Assembly (NCBI GenBank): GCA_017472105.1
Contig: JAFUQY010000430.1
Span: forward strand, 1 to 19,793
Reading direction: 5' to 3'
DNA: 19,793 nucleotides
Source of the DNA: Clostridia bacterium
GTDB taxonomy: Bacteria > Bacillota_A > Clostridia > Oscillospirales > CAG-272
In this document: positions 1-7,659 of the stretch, in pieces
How positions within the stretch are numbered: position 1 is the stretch's first letter
How the letters are laid out: each line of letters begins with the position of its first letter
Position numbers and translations under genes: made by a program
The notes under the pieces: generated by a model
Database searches by the model: none
Told to the model about the DNA's origin: nothing
The model's input: only the letters and a program-made list of their open reading frames with translations

Positions 1-1061
1 ACGGCAATATCTACCGCTGTTATTTCATCGACGACATGGACGGTGTGGAACCGTGGCCGGAATTTGAGTTCGTGCTCAACGACATCCGCGGCACCGGCAT
101 CGGCTACTTCGACAACGGACACGGTGCGTCCTTCGATTCCCTCACCGTCACCGCACTCGAAAACGAGAAGACCGACGGCAGAACCTACAAGAATCCCGTG
201 TTCGGCAATGTTTCAGGCGCGGATCCGGGCGTTCTGTATCACGACGGCACCTACTACCTCTACTGCACCAGCTATGCGCCGATCAACGTAGGGTATTACG
301 TCTATACCTCGAAGGATCTCGTAAACTGGACGCTTGCGGGTCAGTGTGCGGGTGCGATGTGGGATACGCCGGCGGGCATGTACTGGGCTCCCGAAGTGAT
401 CGAGAAGGACGGAAAATTCTACCTGATCGCATCCGCGGATGAGCGCATCGGCATTGCGGCGGCAGATTCTCCGCTCGGACCGTTCATTCCCGAGGACGAT
501 ATCCTCATCGACAACGCCATCGACGGACACATCTTCATCGACGACGACGGGCGGGCATATCTCTACTACGTCTGCTGGCAGAACACCTACGGCATCTACG
601 GCTGTGAGCTGAACGATGACATGGTGTCCGTCAAGCCCGGCACGACAAAGCTCCTCATCAAGCCCGAGGACGCATGGGAAACCACCGTCACCGAAGGTCC
701 GTTCATCCTCAAGCAGAACGGCACCTACTACCTGACCTATTCCGGCGACGGATTCACCTCCGACAACTACGCCGTGGGATACGCGACCTCCGATTCTCCG
801 CTCGGCGATTATGAACGCTATGAAGCCAATCCCGTGCTCAGCAAGACCTCCAAGTTCCACGGTCCCGGACACCACTGCTTCACGACCTCGCCCGACGGCA
901 GTGAGCTCTTCATCGTCTACCACGTCCATCATTCGCTTGAAAAATTCGATCCGCGCACCATCTGCATCGACCGCGTACGGTTTGCTCCCACGGAGTCCGG
1001 CATGGATCGGATCGAGGTTTACGGTCCCACCCACACATTACAGCCCTATCCGGAATCATGA
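1..1061 (+). CDS. GH43 glycosidase, 5'-truncated by window edge
   Basis: C-terminal part of a family 43 glycoside hydrolase, which would hydrolyse alpha-L-arabinofuranosidic or beta-xylosidic linkages in plant polysaccharides. The gene enters from the left already open; codons are in frame from base 3, and the intact paralogue next door shows that signal peptide and most of an N-terminal domain are missing. The first ~45 visible residues are the end of a concanavalin/LamG-like beta-sandwich; the rest is the five-bladed propeller. All three GH43 acidic residues are visible: general base Asp in GADPGV (codon 222-224), pKa-modulating Asp in AIDGHIF (522-524) and general acid Glu in TEGPF (693-695). 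The HGPGHH motif of the propeller core is also present. The stop TGA overlaps the next start codon (ATGA, 1058-1061), so the genes are probably translationally coupled. By analogy with the neighbour it is probably a surface lipoprotein, but that end is not seen. Substrate cannot be decided. Confidence 0.9.
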   Translation, partial: GNIYRCYFIDDMDGVEPWPEFEFVLNDIRGTGIGYFDNGHGASFDSLTVTALENEKTDGRTYKNPVFGNVSGADPGVLYHDGTYYLYCTSYAPINVGYYVYTSKDLVNWTLAGQCAGAMWDTPAGMYWAPEVIEKDGKFYLIASADERIGIAAADSPLGPFIPEDDILIDNAIDGHIFIDDDGRAYLYYVCWQNTYGIYGCELNDDMVSVKPGTTKLLIKPEDAWETTVTEGPFILKQNGTYYLTYSGDGFTSDNYAVGYATSDSPLGDYERYEANPVLSKTSKFHGPGHHCFTTSPDGSELFIVYHVHHSLEKFDPRTICIDRVRFAPTESGMDRIEVYGPTHTLQPYPES

Positions 1062-2626
1062 TGAAAAAGCTCTTGTTCACACTGTTTCTGACCGCGGCGG
1101 TTCTCGTCTCCTGTGAAAGCACGCCTTCGGAAACATCCGAGACCTCAGCGGAAACCGACACCTCGATGACAGTCACCGCGGATGCCGGCTTCACCTACAA
1201 CAGCGGCAGCTACACCTTCACGGACGAAAAAGCAGTCTCGTCAGCATCCGCACCCGATATTTTCACGGAAAAGCTGTCCGGTGCGTTTTATGACGATCCG
1301 CTTCTCGAGGACGACTTCGCCGCACAGCTCCACGTGACGATGGATTCCGCTCACACCGACGCGGGCATTCTCTTCCGTGCCGCAGAATCCGCCGCTTTTG
1401 ACGGGTTCGAAGGCTACGCGTTCACCATTCAGGACAGGCGCGTGCATCTCTACCGCATCACCGGCTCATCTCAGTCCGGAATGATCGCCGAGGAGCTTGC
1501 TTCCCGCGTTGTCGAACGTCCCAGCAGAACCGCAGGCTGTACGCTCCGCGTGGAGAGAGACGGCAATGTCTACCGCTGTTACTTCCTCGACGACATGGAC
1601 GGTGTCGAACCGTGGCCGGAGTTTGAGTTCATGCTCAACGACATCCGCGGCACCGGCATCGGCTACTTCGACAACGGACACGGTGCGTCCTTCGATTCGC
1701 TCACCGTTACCGCGCTCGAAAACGAGCAGACCGACGGCAGAACCTACAAAAATCCCGTCTCTTCCCTGTCCTCCGCAGACCCGTTCGTGCTCAAATACGA
1801 CGGCATGTACTACGCCTACTGCACCGCCGCGCCGATCGGGTACTACGTCTACACCTCGCCCGATCTCGTCAACTGGACGAACGCCGGACTGTGCGCGGAC
1901 ATGATGTGGGGAATTGAGAAGGAAGGCTGGTACTGGGCGCCCGAAGTCTTTGAAAAGGACGGCAAATTCTACCTCATCGCGCACGCCGACCGCAATCTCG
2001 GCTTCGCTGTGGCGGATTCACCGCTCGGGCCGTTCATTCCCGAAGAGAATTACCTCATCCCCGACGCCATCGACGGACATATTTTCCAGGATGACGACGG
2101 GCGGCTGTATCTCTACTACGTCGGAAAGAACGATGCCTCCGGTTACTGGGACATCTTCGGCTGTGAGCTGAACGACGACGTGGTTTCCATCAAGCCCGGC
2201 ACGACGAAATGCCTGCTCTCCCCGGAAGATCCGTGGGAAATGGTCGGCGCTGACGTCGTGGAAGGCCCCGCAATCCTCAAGCACAACGGCACCTACTACC
2301 TCACCTACTCCGGCACGGGATACGACTCCATCGAATACGCGGTCGGGTATGCCACATCCGATTCTCCGCTCGGCGATTACGAACGCTACGAAGCCAATCC
2401 CGTTTTAAGCTACACCTCCAAGCTCCACGGCCCCGGACATCACAGCTTCACGACCTCACCTGACGGCAGTGAGCTCTTCATCGTCTACCACGTGCATTAC
2501 AACACCTCCACGGTGCATCCGCGCATCATGGCAATCGACCGGGTACGGTTTGTTCCGCGCGAAGACGGTACTGCACGTCTCGAAATCTACGGCCCGACAC
2601 ATACGTCACAATTGTATCCGAAATGA
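1058..2626 (+). CDS. GH43 lipoprotein with N-terminal beta-sandwich domain
   Basis: Complete 522-residue exported GH43 glycosidase. Residues 1-19 are a lipoprotein signal ending in lipobox LVSC (Cys19), so it should be anchored to the outer face of the membrane. A Ser/Thr/Glu linker follows, then a concanavalin/LamG-like domain (about 45-220; segments such as AGILFRA and GIGYFDNGHGASFDSL resemble DUF1080-type sandwiches). The GH43 five-bladed propeller covers about 230-520, with base Asp241 (SADPF), modulator Asp339 (AIDGHIF), acid Glu402 (VEGPA) and the His-rich HGPGHH at 457-462. Likely reaction: release of arabinose or xylose from arabinan/xylan oligosaccharides; the exact subfamily is not assigned. 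It is a tandem duplicate of the preceding gene, with a 67-bp identical DNA block (73-139 versus 1632-1698), but loops around the first blade differ. The start overlaps the previous stop by 4 nt; ATG at 1061 is an equally possible start, and no strong ribosome site is visible. Confidence 0.93.
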   Translation: MMKKLLFTLFLTAAVLVSCESTPSETSETSAETDTSMTVTADAGFTYNSGSYTFTDEKAVSSASAPDIFTEKLSGAFYDDPLLEDDFAAQLHVTMDSAHTDAGILFRAAESAAFDGFEGYAFTIQDRRVHLYRITGSSQSGMIAEELASRVVERPSRTAGCTLRVERDGNVYRCYFLDDMDGVEPWPEFEFMLNDIRGTGIGYFDNGHGASFDSLTVTALENEQTDGRTYKNPVSSLSSADPFVLKYDGMYYAYCTAAPIGYYVYTSPDLVNWTNAGLCADMMWGIEKEGWYWAPEVFEKDGKFYLIAHADRNLGFAVADSPLGPFIPEENYLIPDAIDGHIFQDDDGRLYLYYVGKNDASGYWDIFGCELNDDVVSIKPGTTKCLLSPEDPWEMVGADVVEGPAILKHNGTYYLTYSGTGYDSIEYAVGYATSDSPLGDYERYEANPVLSYTSKLHGPGHHSFTTSPDGSELFIVYHVHYNTSTVHPRIMAIDRVRFVPREDGTARLEIYGPTHTSQLYPK

Positions 2627-4140
2627 TGAAACTGAACAAATTCGCATCCCTCGTTCTCGCGCTGGCTCTGGCGGCGTCCGCGATGACTGCATGCTCCGAT
2701 GACACGGCAGAAACCGGCGACACAACACCCGCGCTGACCGAAACCGCCGAAGCTCCCGCCGAAACCACGATCACCTTTGCGTCCGCGTCCGTGAAAGCCG
2801 CCGTCGTCCGTCCGGAAGAATCCGCGGGTGAGGCTGAACTGAACGGCGCACAGCTCATCGTGCAGGCTCTGAATGACAAATTCGGCTCCCGTCCCACCTT
2901 CTCGGATGACTTCGTCCGCAAAGGCGAGGATCCCGACACCGCCATGGACGTAGAAATCCTTGTGGGTCTGACCAACCGCACCGCATCCTCCGAAGCATTC
3001 GCGAAGATCGGCGAGCACGAATTCATTCTGGCAGTCTCCGGCGGCAAGCTGGTCGTTGCGGGTTATACCCCCGAGCTGACTAAAATTGCGGCGGAAATTC
3101 TCGTACAGAACCACCTGACCGACGAAGGCATCACCCTTCCCGACAACTTCATTGAAATCTACACCGCAGAACCCACCTATACCTACACCACCATCACCAA
3201 TCCCGTGCATGACGGCGGCGGTGACCCGTGGATTGTGCGTGACGGCGACGAATATTACTACTGCTACTCCGGCGGCAACGGTGTCTGCGTGGCACAGATC
3301 GACGGACTTCACGCCATCACGCAGGAAAACGGCGTCAAGGTCTACACTGCTCCCGGCGGCACCATGTACTCCGCGGAATACTGGGCACCCGAGCTGCATA
3401 AGATCAACGGCAAATGGTACATCTACGTAGCCGCGGACGACGGTGACAACTACAACCACCGCATGTACGTGCTCGAATGCCTCGGCGACAAACCCACGGA
3501 CAACTTCAAGATGGTGGGCAAAATCACCGACTCCACCGACAAATGGGCAATCGACGGCACCGTGCTCCCGTACAACGACGAGCTTTACTTCGTCTGGTCC
3601 GGCTGGGAAGGTGACGACAACGTTGCGCAGAATCTCTACATCGCGCACATGTCCGACCCCTGCACCATCGACAGCGAACGCGTCATGATCTCCAAGCCCG
3701 ACACCAAGTGGGAGAGAATGGGCGGACGTCCGTGGATCAACGAAGGTCCCTCCGCGCTCATCAAGGATGACGGCGTACACATCATTTACTCCGGCTCCGG
3801 AAGCTGGTCCGACTGGTACTGTCTTGGCAGACTGACCTTCACCGGCGGCGATATTCTCGATGCCGAAAACTGGGTCAAGACCGAGGACACGATATTTGAG
3901 AAGACCGACAAGGTATTCGGACCCGGCCACGCATCCTTCACCACTGCCGCCGACGGTTCCACGTGGATCATCTATCACGCGAATCTCGTTTCCGGCTCCG
4001 GCTGGGGCGGCAGAAGCATCTGGACTCAGCCCATCACATGGGACGGCAATGTTCCCGTCATGGGCGCACCGGTCGATCCCGGCACCGAGCTTCAGGTTCC
4101 CTCGATCGGTTATTCCGCCGAAAAAGTCACAAAAAAGTAA
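2623..4140 (+). CDS. GH43 lipoprotein, arabinofuranosidase-like, with distinct N-terminal domain
   Basis: 505-residue exported glycosidase. The signal peptide ends in lipobox MTAC (Cys24), followed by a Thr/Ala/Glu-rich linker. Residues about 55-170 form an alpha/beta domain with the pattern EILVGLTNR ... EFILAVSGGKLVVAG; this resembles the non-catalytic N-terminal domain of GH67/GH20-type enzymes (inference from pattern only). The GH43 propeller follows from about 190, with base Asp201 (GGGDPW), modulator Asp311 (AIDGT), acid Glu374 (NEGPS) and FGPGHASF at 432-439. The propeller is only distantly related to the two upstream GH43 genes and looks more like exo-acting alpha-L-arabinofuranosidases, so the operon probably combines different bond specificities. 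The ATG overlaps the upstream stop by 4 nt (2623-2626), and this is the last gene before a terminator. Confidence 0.92.
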   Translation: MMKLNKFASLVLALALAASAMTACSDDTAETGDTTPALTETAEAPAETTITFASASVKAAVVRPEESAGEAELNGAQLIVQALNDKFGSRPTFSDDFVRKGEDPDTAMDVEILVGLTNRTASSEAFAKIGEHEFILAVSGGKLVVAGYTPELTKIAAEILVQNHLTDEGITLPDNFIEIYTAEPTYTYTTITNPVHDGGGDPWIVRDGDEYYYCYSGGNGVCVAQIDGLHAITQENGVKVYTAPGGTMYSAEYWAPELHKINGKWYIYVAADDGDNYNHRMYVLECLGDKPTDNFKMVGKITDSTDKWAIDGTVLPYNDELYFVWSGWEGDDNVAQNLYIAHMSDPCTIDSERVMISKPDTKWERMGGRPWINEGPSALIKDDGVHIIYSGSGSWSDWYCLGRLTFTGGDILDAENWVKTEDTIFEKTDKVFGPGHASFTTAADGSTWIIYHANLVSGSGWGGRSIWTQPITWDGNVPVMGAPVDPGTELQVPSIGYSAEKVTKK

Positions 4141-4154
4141 TAATTTACAGTATT

Positions 4155-4171
4155 TTGTGCACTGTACACAA
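4155..4171. promoter_or_regulatory. 17-bp near-perfect palindrome, possible operator
   Basis: TTGTGCACTGTACACAA reads as an inverted repeat around a central T with one mismatched pair. It lies 14 nt after the GH43 operon stop and about 85 nt upstream of the -35 box of the solute-binding-protein gene. Its outline is like GntR/LacI-type sugar-repressor sites, including the TTTGTAC-type half sites of AraR. No regulator gene is in view, so the binding role is inference. Confidence 0.3.
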
Positions 4172-4182
4172 TTCAGCGCATC

Positions 4183-4222
4183 AATTCCGCCGACTTTCAC
4201 TGCAAAGTTTGGTGGAATTTTT
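4183..4222 (+). terminator. Probable rho-independent terminator of the GH43 operon
   Basis: AATTCCGCC (4183-4191) pairs with GGTGGAATT (4211-4219) through nine pairs including one G-T. Inside, ACTTT pairs with AAAGT. The 3' arm runs into a five-T tract at 4218-4222 with more T-rich sequence after it. The hairpin starts 42 nt after the stop of the last GH43 gene. Confidence 0.6.
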
Positions 4223-4256
4223 GCCTTTTCTGCGGCGTTTTTTTGATTGCACCATA

Positions 4257-4285
4257 TTGATTTTGTGATCGGATTGTGATATAAT
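4257..4285 (+). promoter_or_regulatory. Sigma-A-type promoter of the solute-binding protein gene
   Basis: The -35 box TTGATT (4257-4262) and the -10 box TATAAT (4280-4285) are separated by exactly 17 nt. This predicts a transcript starting near 4292 and a 5' leader of about 75 nt before the ATG at 4367. Confidence 0.8.
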
Positions 4286-4366
4286 ATAAATAACGCAACA
4301 TAGGAACGTCACTTTTCAGCACAATTGACTACATTAATCATTATTAACCTATATATGGAGGTCCAC

Positions 4367-5911
4367 ATGAAAGCAAAGAAATCCCTCGCTCTGATTCTTG
4401 TCCTTCTGATGCTCGGCAGCCAGTTCGCAGCGTGCTCCGACTCCACAGAAAACGCGGATACCACCGGCGAAACCACTGCTGATCCCAATGCGGCAGAAGC
4501 TACCGACACCCTCGCAGAAGAGACTGCTGATCCCAACGCCCGGATTGATGACGGTCTCGAAGACGGCGTTACCTACGACGGCTATACCTTCAACATCTTC
4601 CAGCACACCGCAGTTTACAAGGACTTCCAGGCAGAAGAAATTACCGGTGAGCCGATCAACGACGCGGACTTCGAACGCCGCACCGCTGTTGAAGACAAGC
4701 TCGACGTTGTAATCGAATTCCACGACCTCACCGCAGGTCAGCGTGACGGTCAGGTTCCGCTCGGCACCGTTGTTCAGGCAGGTACCAACGACTACGACAT
4801 CGGTTCCATCATGTCCTACTCCGCCTGCAACGCTCTGACGCAGGGTCTTCTGACCAACCTCTTCTCTGTTCCCAACCTCGACCTCGAACGCGAATGGTGG
4901 GACCAGTACTGTACCGAAGAATGTACCTTCGTTGACAAGGTTTACTTCATGACCGGTGATATCTCCATCGGTGACAACAGAAATACCTTCTGCGCATACT
5001 TCAACAAGAACATGGCGGAAGAATATCAGCTGCCCAACTTCTACGAAATGGTTGACAATGGCACATGGACCATCGAAAACTTCCAGAAGCAGGCTGAAGC
5101 GGTTACCGCAAACCTCGACTTCGACAATGACGGCAACCACGTCAACGACGCAGACGACATTTACGGCATCTGGATCTGGGACGACGTTATGATGGGTATC
5201 GTCAACGCCGCTGACATCAAGTGCTGCACCGTCAACAAGCAGACCGGTGACATTGAACTCACCCTCATGTCCGAAAAGTTCCTCGACACTTTCGAAAAGT
5301 TCGCAGCATACGCGTTCAACAAGGACGTAACCTGCGCATACCAGAGAAACGGCTACGCTGCTGACTACGGTTCCATCGCATTCCGTGAAGGCCGCGGTCT
5401 GTTCTTCCTCCAGAATGTAGGTTCCTCTCTGAACTTCCGTGAAATGGAAGACGAATTCGGTATTCTTCCTCTCCCGAAGTATGACGAACAGCAGGATCGT
5501 TACATTTCCTCCGGCGCATCCTGGGGTCTCCCCTTCTATGTAATTCCGAGACTGACCTATGACCAGGAAGGTTATGCACGCATCGGTTACATCACTCAGG
5601 CTCTCGCTTATGAATCCATGTACACCATGACTCCCGCATTCTACGACCAGACTCTCCAGAACAAGATTTCCCGTGACGAAGAATCTGCAAGAATGCTCGA
5701 CATCATCTTCGAATCCCGTTCCTACGACTTCGGCTGGTACTTCGAATTCGGTAACTACAACGAAACCATCATGATTATGCTCCGTACCTACGACACCAAC
5801 TTCTCTTCCAAGTACAAGACCTCTTCCAAGGTTGCTGAAAAGAAGATCAAGAAGGCAAACGAAGCAATCAAGGCAATGGAACTGAACAACGAAGAAGCTG
5901 CCGCTGAATAA
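4367..5911 (+). CDS. ABC transporter extracellular solute-binding lipoprotein (sugar type)
   Basis: 514-residue binding protein of the family-1 (MalE-like) kind, expected to sit on the outer membrane face and deliver oligosaccharides to an ABC permease. The start is ATG 4367, chosen because GGAGG lies at 4357-4361, five bases upstream; an earlier in-frame ATG at 4325 has no such site. Lipobox FAAC places the lipidated Cys at residue 23. An acidic linker carries a repeated ETADPNA-type unit (about 36-58). The SBP fold follows (WWDQYCTEE, NGTWTIENF, FREGRGLFFLQNVG), ending in a Lys-rich helix and acidic tail. Residues 251-264 carry a DxDxDG calcium-loop-like motif. Codons are biased to a narrow preferred set (GTT, GGT, AAC, GAA), unlike the GH43 genes, suggesting high expression. 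No permease or ATPase partner lies nearby. Position beside GH43 enzymes suggests uptake of their products (inference). Confidence 0.9.
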   Translation: MKAKKSLALILVLLMLGSQFAACSDSTENADTTGETTADPNAAEATDTLAEETADPNARIDDGLEDGVTYDGYTFNIFQHTAVYKDFQAEEITGEPINDADFERRTAVEDKLDVVIEFHDLTAGQRDGQVPLGTVVQAGTNDYDIGSIMSYSACNALTQGLLTNLFSVPNLDLEREWWDQYCTEECTFVDKVYFMTGDISIGDNRNTFCAYFNKNMAEEYQLPNFYEMVDNGTWTIENFQKQAEAVTANLDFDNDGNHVNDADDIYGIWIWDDVMMGIVNAADIKCCTVNKQTGDIELTLMSEKFLDTFEKFAAYAFNKDVTCAYQRNGYAADYGSIAFREGRGLFFLQNVGSSLNFREMEDEFGILPLPKYDEQQDRYISSGASWGLPFYVIPRLTYDQEGYARIGYITQALAYESMYTMTPAFYDQTLQNKISRDEESARMLDIIFESRSYDFGWYFEFGNYNETIMIMLRTYDTNFSSKYKTSSKVAEKKIKKANEAIKAMELNNEEAAAE

Positions 5912-5943
5912 TTCCATACGATTTCATTCTCCATCCCTCCTTT

Positions 5944-5997
5944 CTCCGTCCGGCAGGTGTTACCTCCACAGGTTTCGCTTGCCGGGCGGAGTTTTTT
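5944..5997 (+). terminator. Strong rho-independent terminator after the solute-binding protein
   Basis: CTCCGTCCGGCAG (5944-5956) pairs with CTTGCCGGGCGGAG (5978-5991) to form a GC-rich stem with minor G-T pairing or slip, followed directly by six T at 5992-5997. It closes the solute-binding-protein transcript as a single-gene unit. Confidence 0.85.
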
Positions 5998-6009
5998 GCC
6001 GGATCCGGC

Positions 6010-6038
6010 TTGCAAGGCGGCGGCGTCTGTGCTATAAT
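6010..6038 (+). promoter_or_regulatory. Sigma-A-type promoter of the lactonase-family gene
   Basis: The -35 box TTGCAA (6010-6015), a 17-nt spacer and the -10 box TATAAT (6033-6038) lie just after the preceding terminator and 34 nt before the start codon at 6072. Confidence 0.8.
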
Positions 6039-6071
6039 CAAAGAAAATCAACCGTTCCGAGGAGGTACCCC

Positions 6072-7067
6072 ATGTCTGTAAAACCCAGACTTCTGACCGA
6101 ATTTCTTGTGGCGTCCAACAAATCCCTTCCCGACGGCGGTGTGTCCCAATGGAGCCTGTACGATGACGGCACCGTCGAGCGCGCACCCGGCTTCATCCCA
6201 ATGGACTCTCCGATGTGGATCGAGCTTGACGGCGACCGGCTGAGTGCGGTTCTGCTCAAGCCCGAGGAGCACTACGCCGAATACGCCCTGTCCTCCGGTG
6301 AGCAGACCGGTGAGAGCATTCCTACGCTCGGGCGCGTCGTCTGTCACTTCGCAACCGCCGATGATGACCGCTATTTCGCCAATTACAGCGACGGCAGCGT
6401 GGCGTGGGCACATAACGGCGAGGTTATCCGCATCGAGCATACAGGAGACTGCGGCCCTAATCCGGAGCGTCAGGAGCGTCCTCACGTGCATCAGTGCATC
6501 CTCTCGCCGGACGGACAGTACGTCCTCGTGTGCGATCTCGGGCTTGACACCGTCTTTGTCTACGACCGTGAGATGCATCCCGTGTCCTGCGTCAGGGTTC
6601 CTGCGGGTCACGGCGCGCGGCATTCCGTCTTCTCAAACGACGGCACGAGGCTGTACACGCTGAGCGAAATGGGCGGCTCCGTCACGACGTTTGTGTGGTA
6701 TAACGGCACGCTGACACCCGTCTGCACCGTCGATGTGAAGCCCGCAGGCAGTGAAGGCAGGCACAACGACTCCGCCGCAATCGCGCTCTCACCGGACGGC
6801 AGGCATCTCTACGCAACCAACCGGTTCCTCAACACCATCTGCCACTGTGTCATCGGCGAGAACGGCGTTCCCGTGCCCGTTTCCCAGACCGTCTGCGCAG
6901 GCGATCATCCGCGTGACTTCCGCCTGATTGCGAACGGCAGGTACGCAGTCTGCACGAATACATTCTCGGACAGCATCACGATCTACCGCGTGGAAGACGA
7001 CGGTGAGCTGACCGAGCTTGCGACACACGAAATCCCGGCACCCCTGTGCGTACAGGAAATCAAGTAA
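6072..7067 (+). CDS. Lactonase-family seven-bladed beta-propeller protein (6-phosphogluconolactonase-like)
   Basis: 331 residues, the same length as E. coli Pgl (YbhE). The family hydrolyses sugar lactones such as 6-phosphogluconolactone in the pentose phosphate pathway, though many members have unproven substrates. There is no signal peptide, so it is cytoplasmic. Propeller motifs repeat through the protein: HVHQCILSPDGQYVLVCD (138-155), GHGARHSVFSNDGTRLY (179-195), HNDSAAIALSPDGRHLYATN (231-250) and GDHPRDFRLIANGRYAV (278-294). The start is ATG 6072 because GGAGGT is at 6061-6066 and the promoter -10 is at 6033-6038; upstream in-frame codons would lie before transcription starts. It has its own promoter and terminator and converges on the next gene. 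The role in lactone hydrolysis is inferred from the family. Confidence 0.85.
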   Translation: MSVKPRLLTEFLVASNKSLPDGGVSQWSLYDDGTVERAPGFIPMDSPMWIELDGDRLSAVLLKPEEHYAEYALSSGEQTGESIPTLGRVVCHFATADDDRYFANYSDGSVAWAHNGEVIRIEHTGDCGPNPERQERPHVHQCILSPDGQYVLVCDLGLDTVFVYDREMHPVSCVRVPAGHGARHSVFSNDGTRLYTLSEMGGSVTTFVWYNGTLTPVCTVDVKPAGSEGRHNDSAAIALSPDGRHLYATNRFLNTICHCVIGENGVPVPVSQTVCAGDHPRDFRLIANGRYAVCTNTFSDSITIYRVEDDGELTELATHEIPAPLCVQEIK

Positions 7068-7072
7068 ACAGA

Positions 7073-7117
7073 AAACAGCGGTTCCCCTGTGATTTTTCAG
7101 AGGTTCCGCTGTTTTTT
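7073..7117. terminator. Bidirectional terminator between convergent genes
   Basis: CAGCGG (7075-7080) pairs with CCGCTG (7105-7110), and CCCTG with CAGAGG inside, around an AT-rich loop. Six T follow on the plus strand (7111-7117). On the minus strand the mirrored arm also ends in a T-rich stretch, so it may serve the minus-strand gene ending at 7177 as well. Confidence 0.75.
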
Positions 7118-7176
7118 GCGCAAAAAAATATGCGCACACCGCAAAAACAGCATACGCATATCGTTTTCAGTTTGAC

Positions 7177-7659
7177 TTACAGATCTTCGCCTTCGTCTTC
7201 CTCTTCCTCGAGAAGGGGCTTCTGGCATGCGGGGCAGATCACGTCTTCGGGGTTCACGGTGTCGTCGAAGTAAACCTTACCGCCGCAGTTGGGACACATT
7301 GCGCAGTAGAATTCTTCGTCTTCATCTTCGTCGTCATCGCCGCAGCAGTCGCAGCAATCGCATTCGTCATCGCAGCAGTCGCAGTCGTCATCGTCGTCTT
7401 CGCCGCAGCAATCACAGCAGTCGCAGTCATCGAGTTCGTCTTCGTAAACGATTTCTTCAACCGCACCCAGATCCTCGTCGATTTCTTCGATGTACGCGTT
7501 GCATACGTCGAGCTCGTCGCGGAGGGTTTCGATTTCGTCAGCCATCTTGCCGCAAAGCTCAACGAGAGCGGCGATGACCTTGCCTTCGGGAGTGGTGGTG
7601 TCGAGGCATGCGCCTTCCATCAGACCCTTGATATATGCGCTGGTTTCCTTGGTGGTCAT
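7177..7659 (-). CDS. CD1247-type protein with Cys/Asp-rich cluster and C-terminal zinc ribbon
   Basis: 160 residues. The N-terminal ~75 residues (SAYIKGLMEGACLD, then AALVELCGKMADEIETL and a Glu/Asp coiled coil) match the Clostridia-specific CD1247 N-terminal family, whose function is unknown. Residues 76-115 are almost only Asp, Glu and Cys: 13 cysteines occur between 79 and 106, with CDCCDCCG twice (79-86, 100-107) and CDCC once (93-96). A zinc-ribbon-like end follows (Cys119, CPNC 122-125, ICPAC with Cys142/145), then an acidic tail. The start is ATG 7659 because AGGAG (7673-7669) lies nine bases upstream; longer readings have no ribosome site. The cluster resembles a metal-binding element, so buffering or sensing of zinc, copper or iron-sulfur is possible, but that is inference. 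Convergent with the lactonase-family gene. Confidence 0.8.
   Translation of the reverse strand: MTTKETSAYIKGLMEGACLDTTTPEGKVIAALVELCGKMADEIETLRDELDVCNAYIEEIDEDLGAVEEIVYEDELDDCDCCDCCGEDDDDDCDCCDDECDCCDCCGDDDEDEDEEFYCAMCPNCGGKVYFDDTVNPEDVICPACQKPLLEEEEDEGEDL

Noticed and set aside
2587..4200. 537-codon open frame on the minus strand, antisense to the third GH43 gene
   Set aside because: Low-complexity Gly/Val/Asp-rich translation without ribosome site or domain; it arises because the sense gene avoids codons that give antisense stops.
4349..5917. 522-codon open frame on the minus strand, antisense to the solute-binding protein gene
   Set aside because: Mirror of a strongly codon-biased sense gene with clear signal peptide, promoter and ribosome site; the antisense translation has no recognisable motif.
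7342..7425. Tandem short-repeat DNA that could be read as a CRISPR or satellite array
   Set aside because: Units are about 9 bp without unique spacers and keep the reading frame of a coding Cys/Asp repeat.
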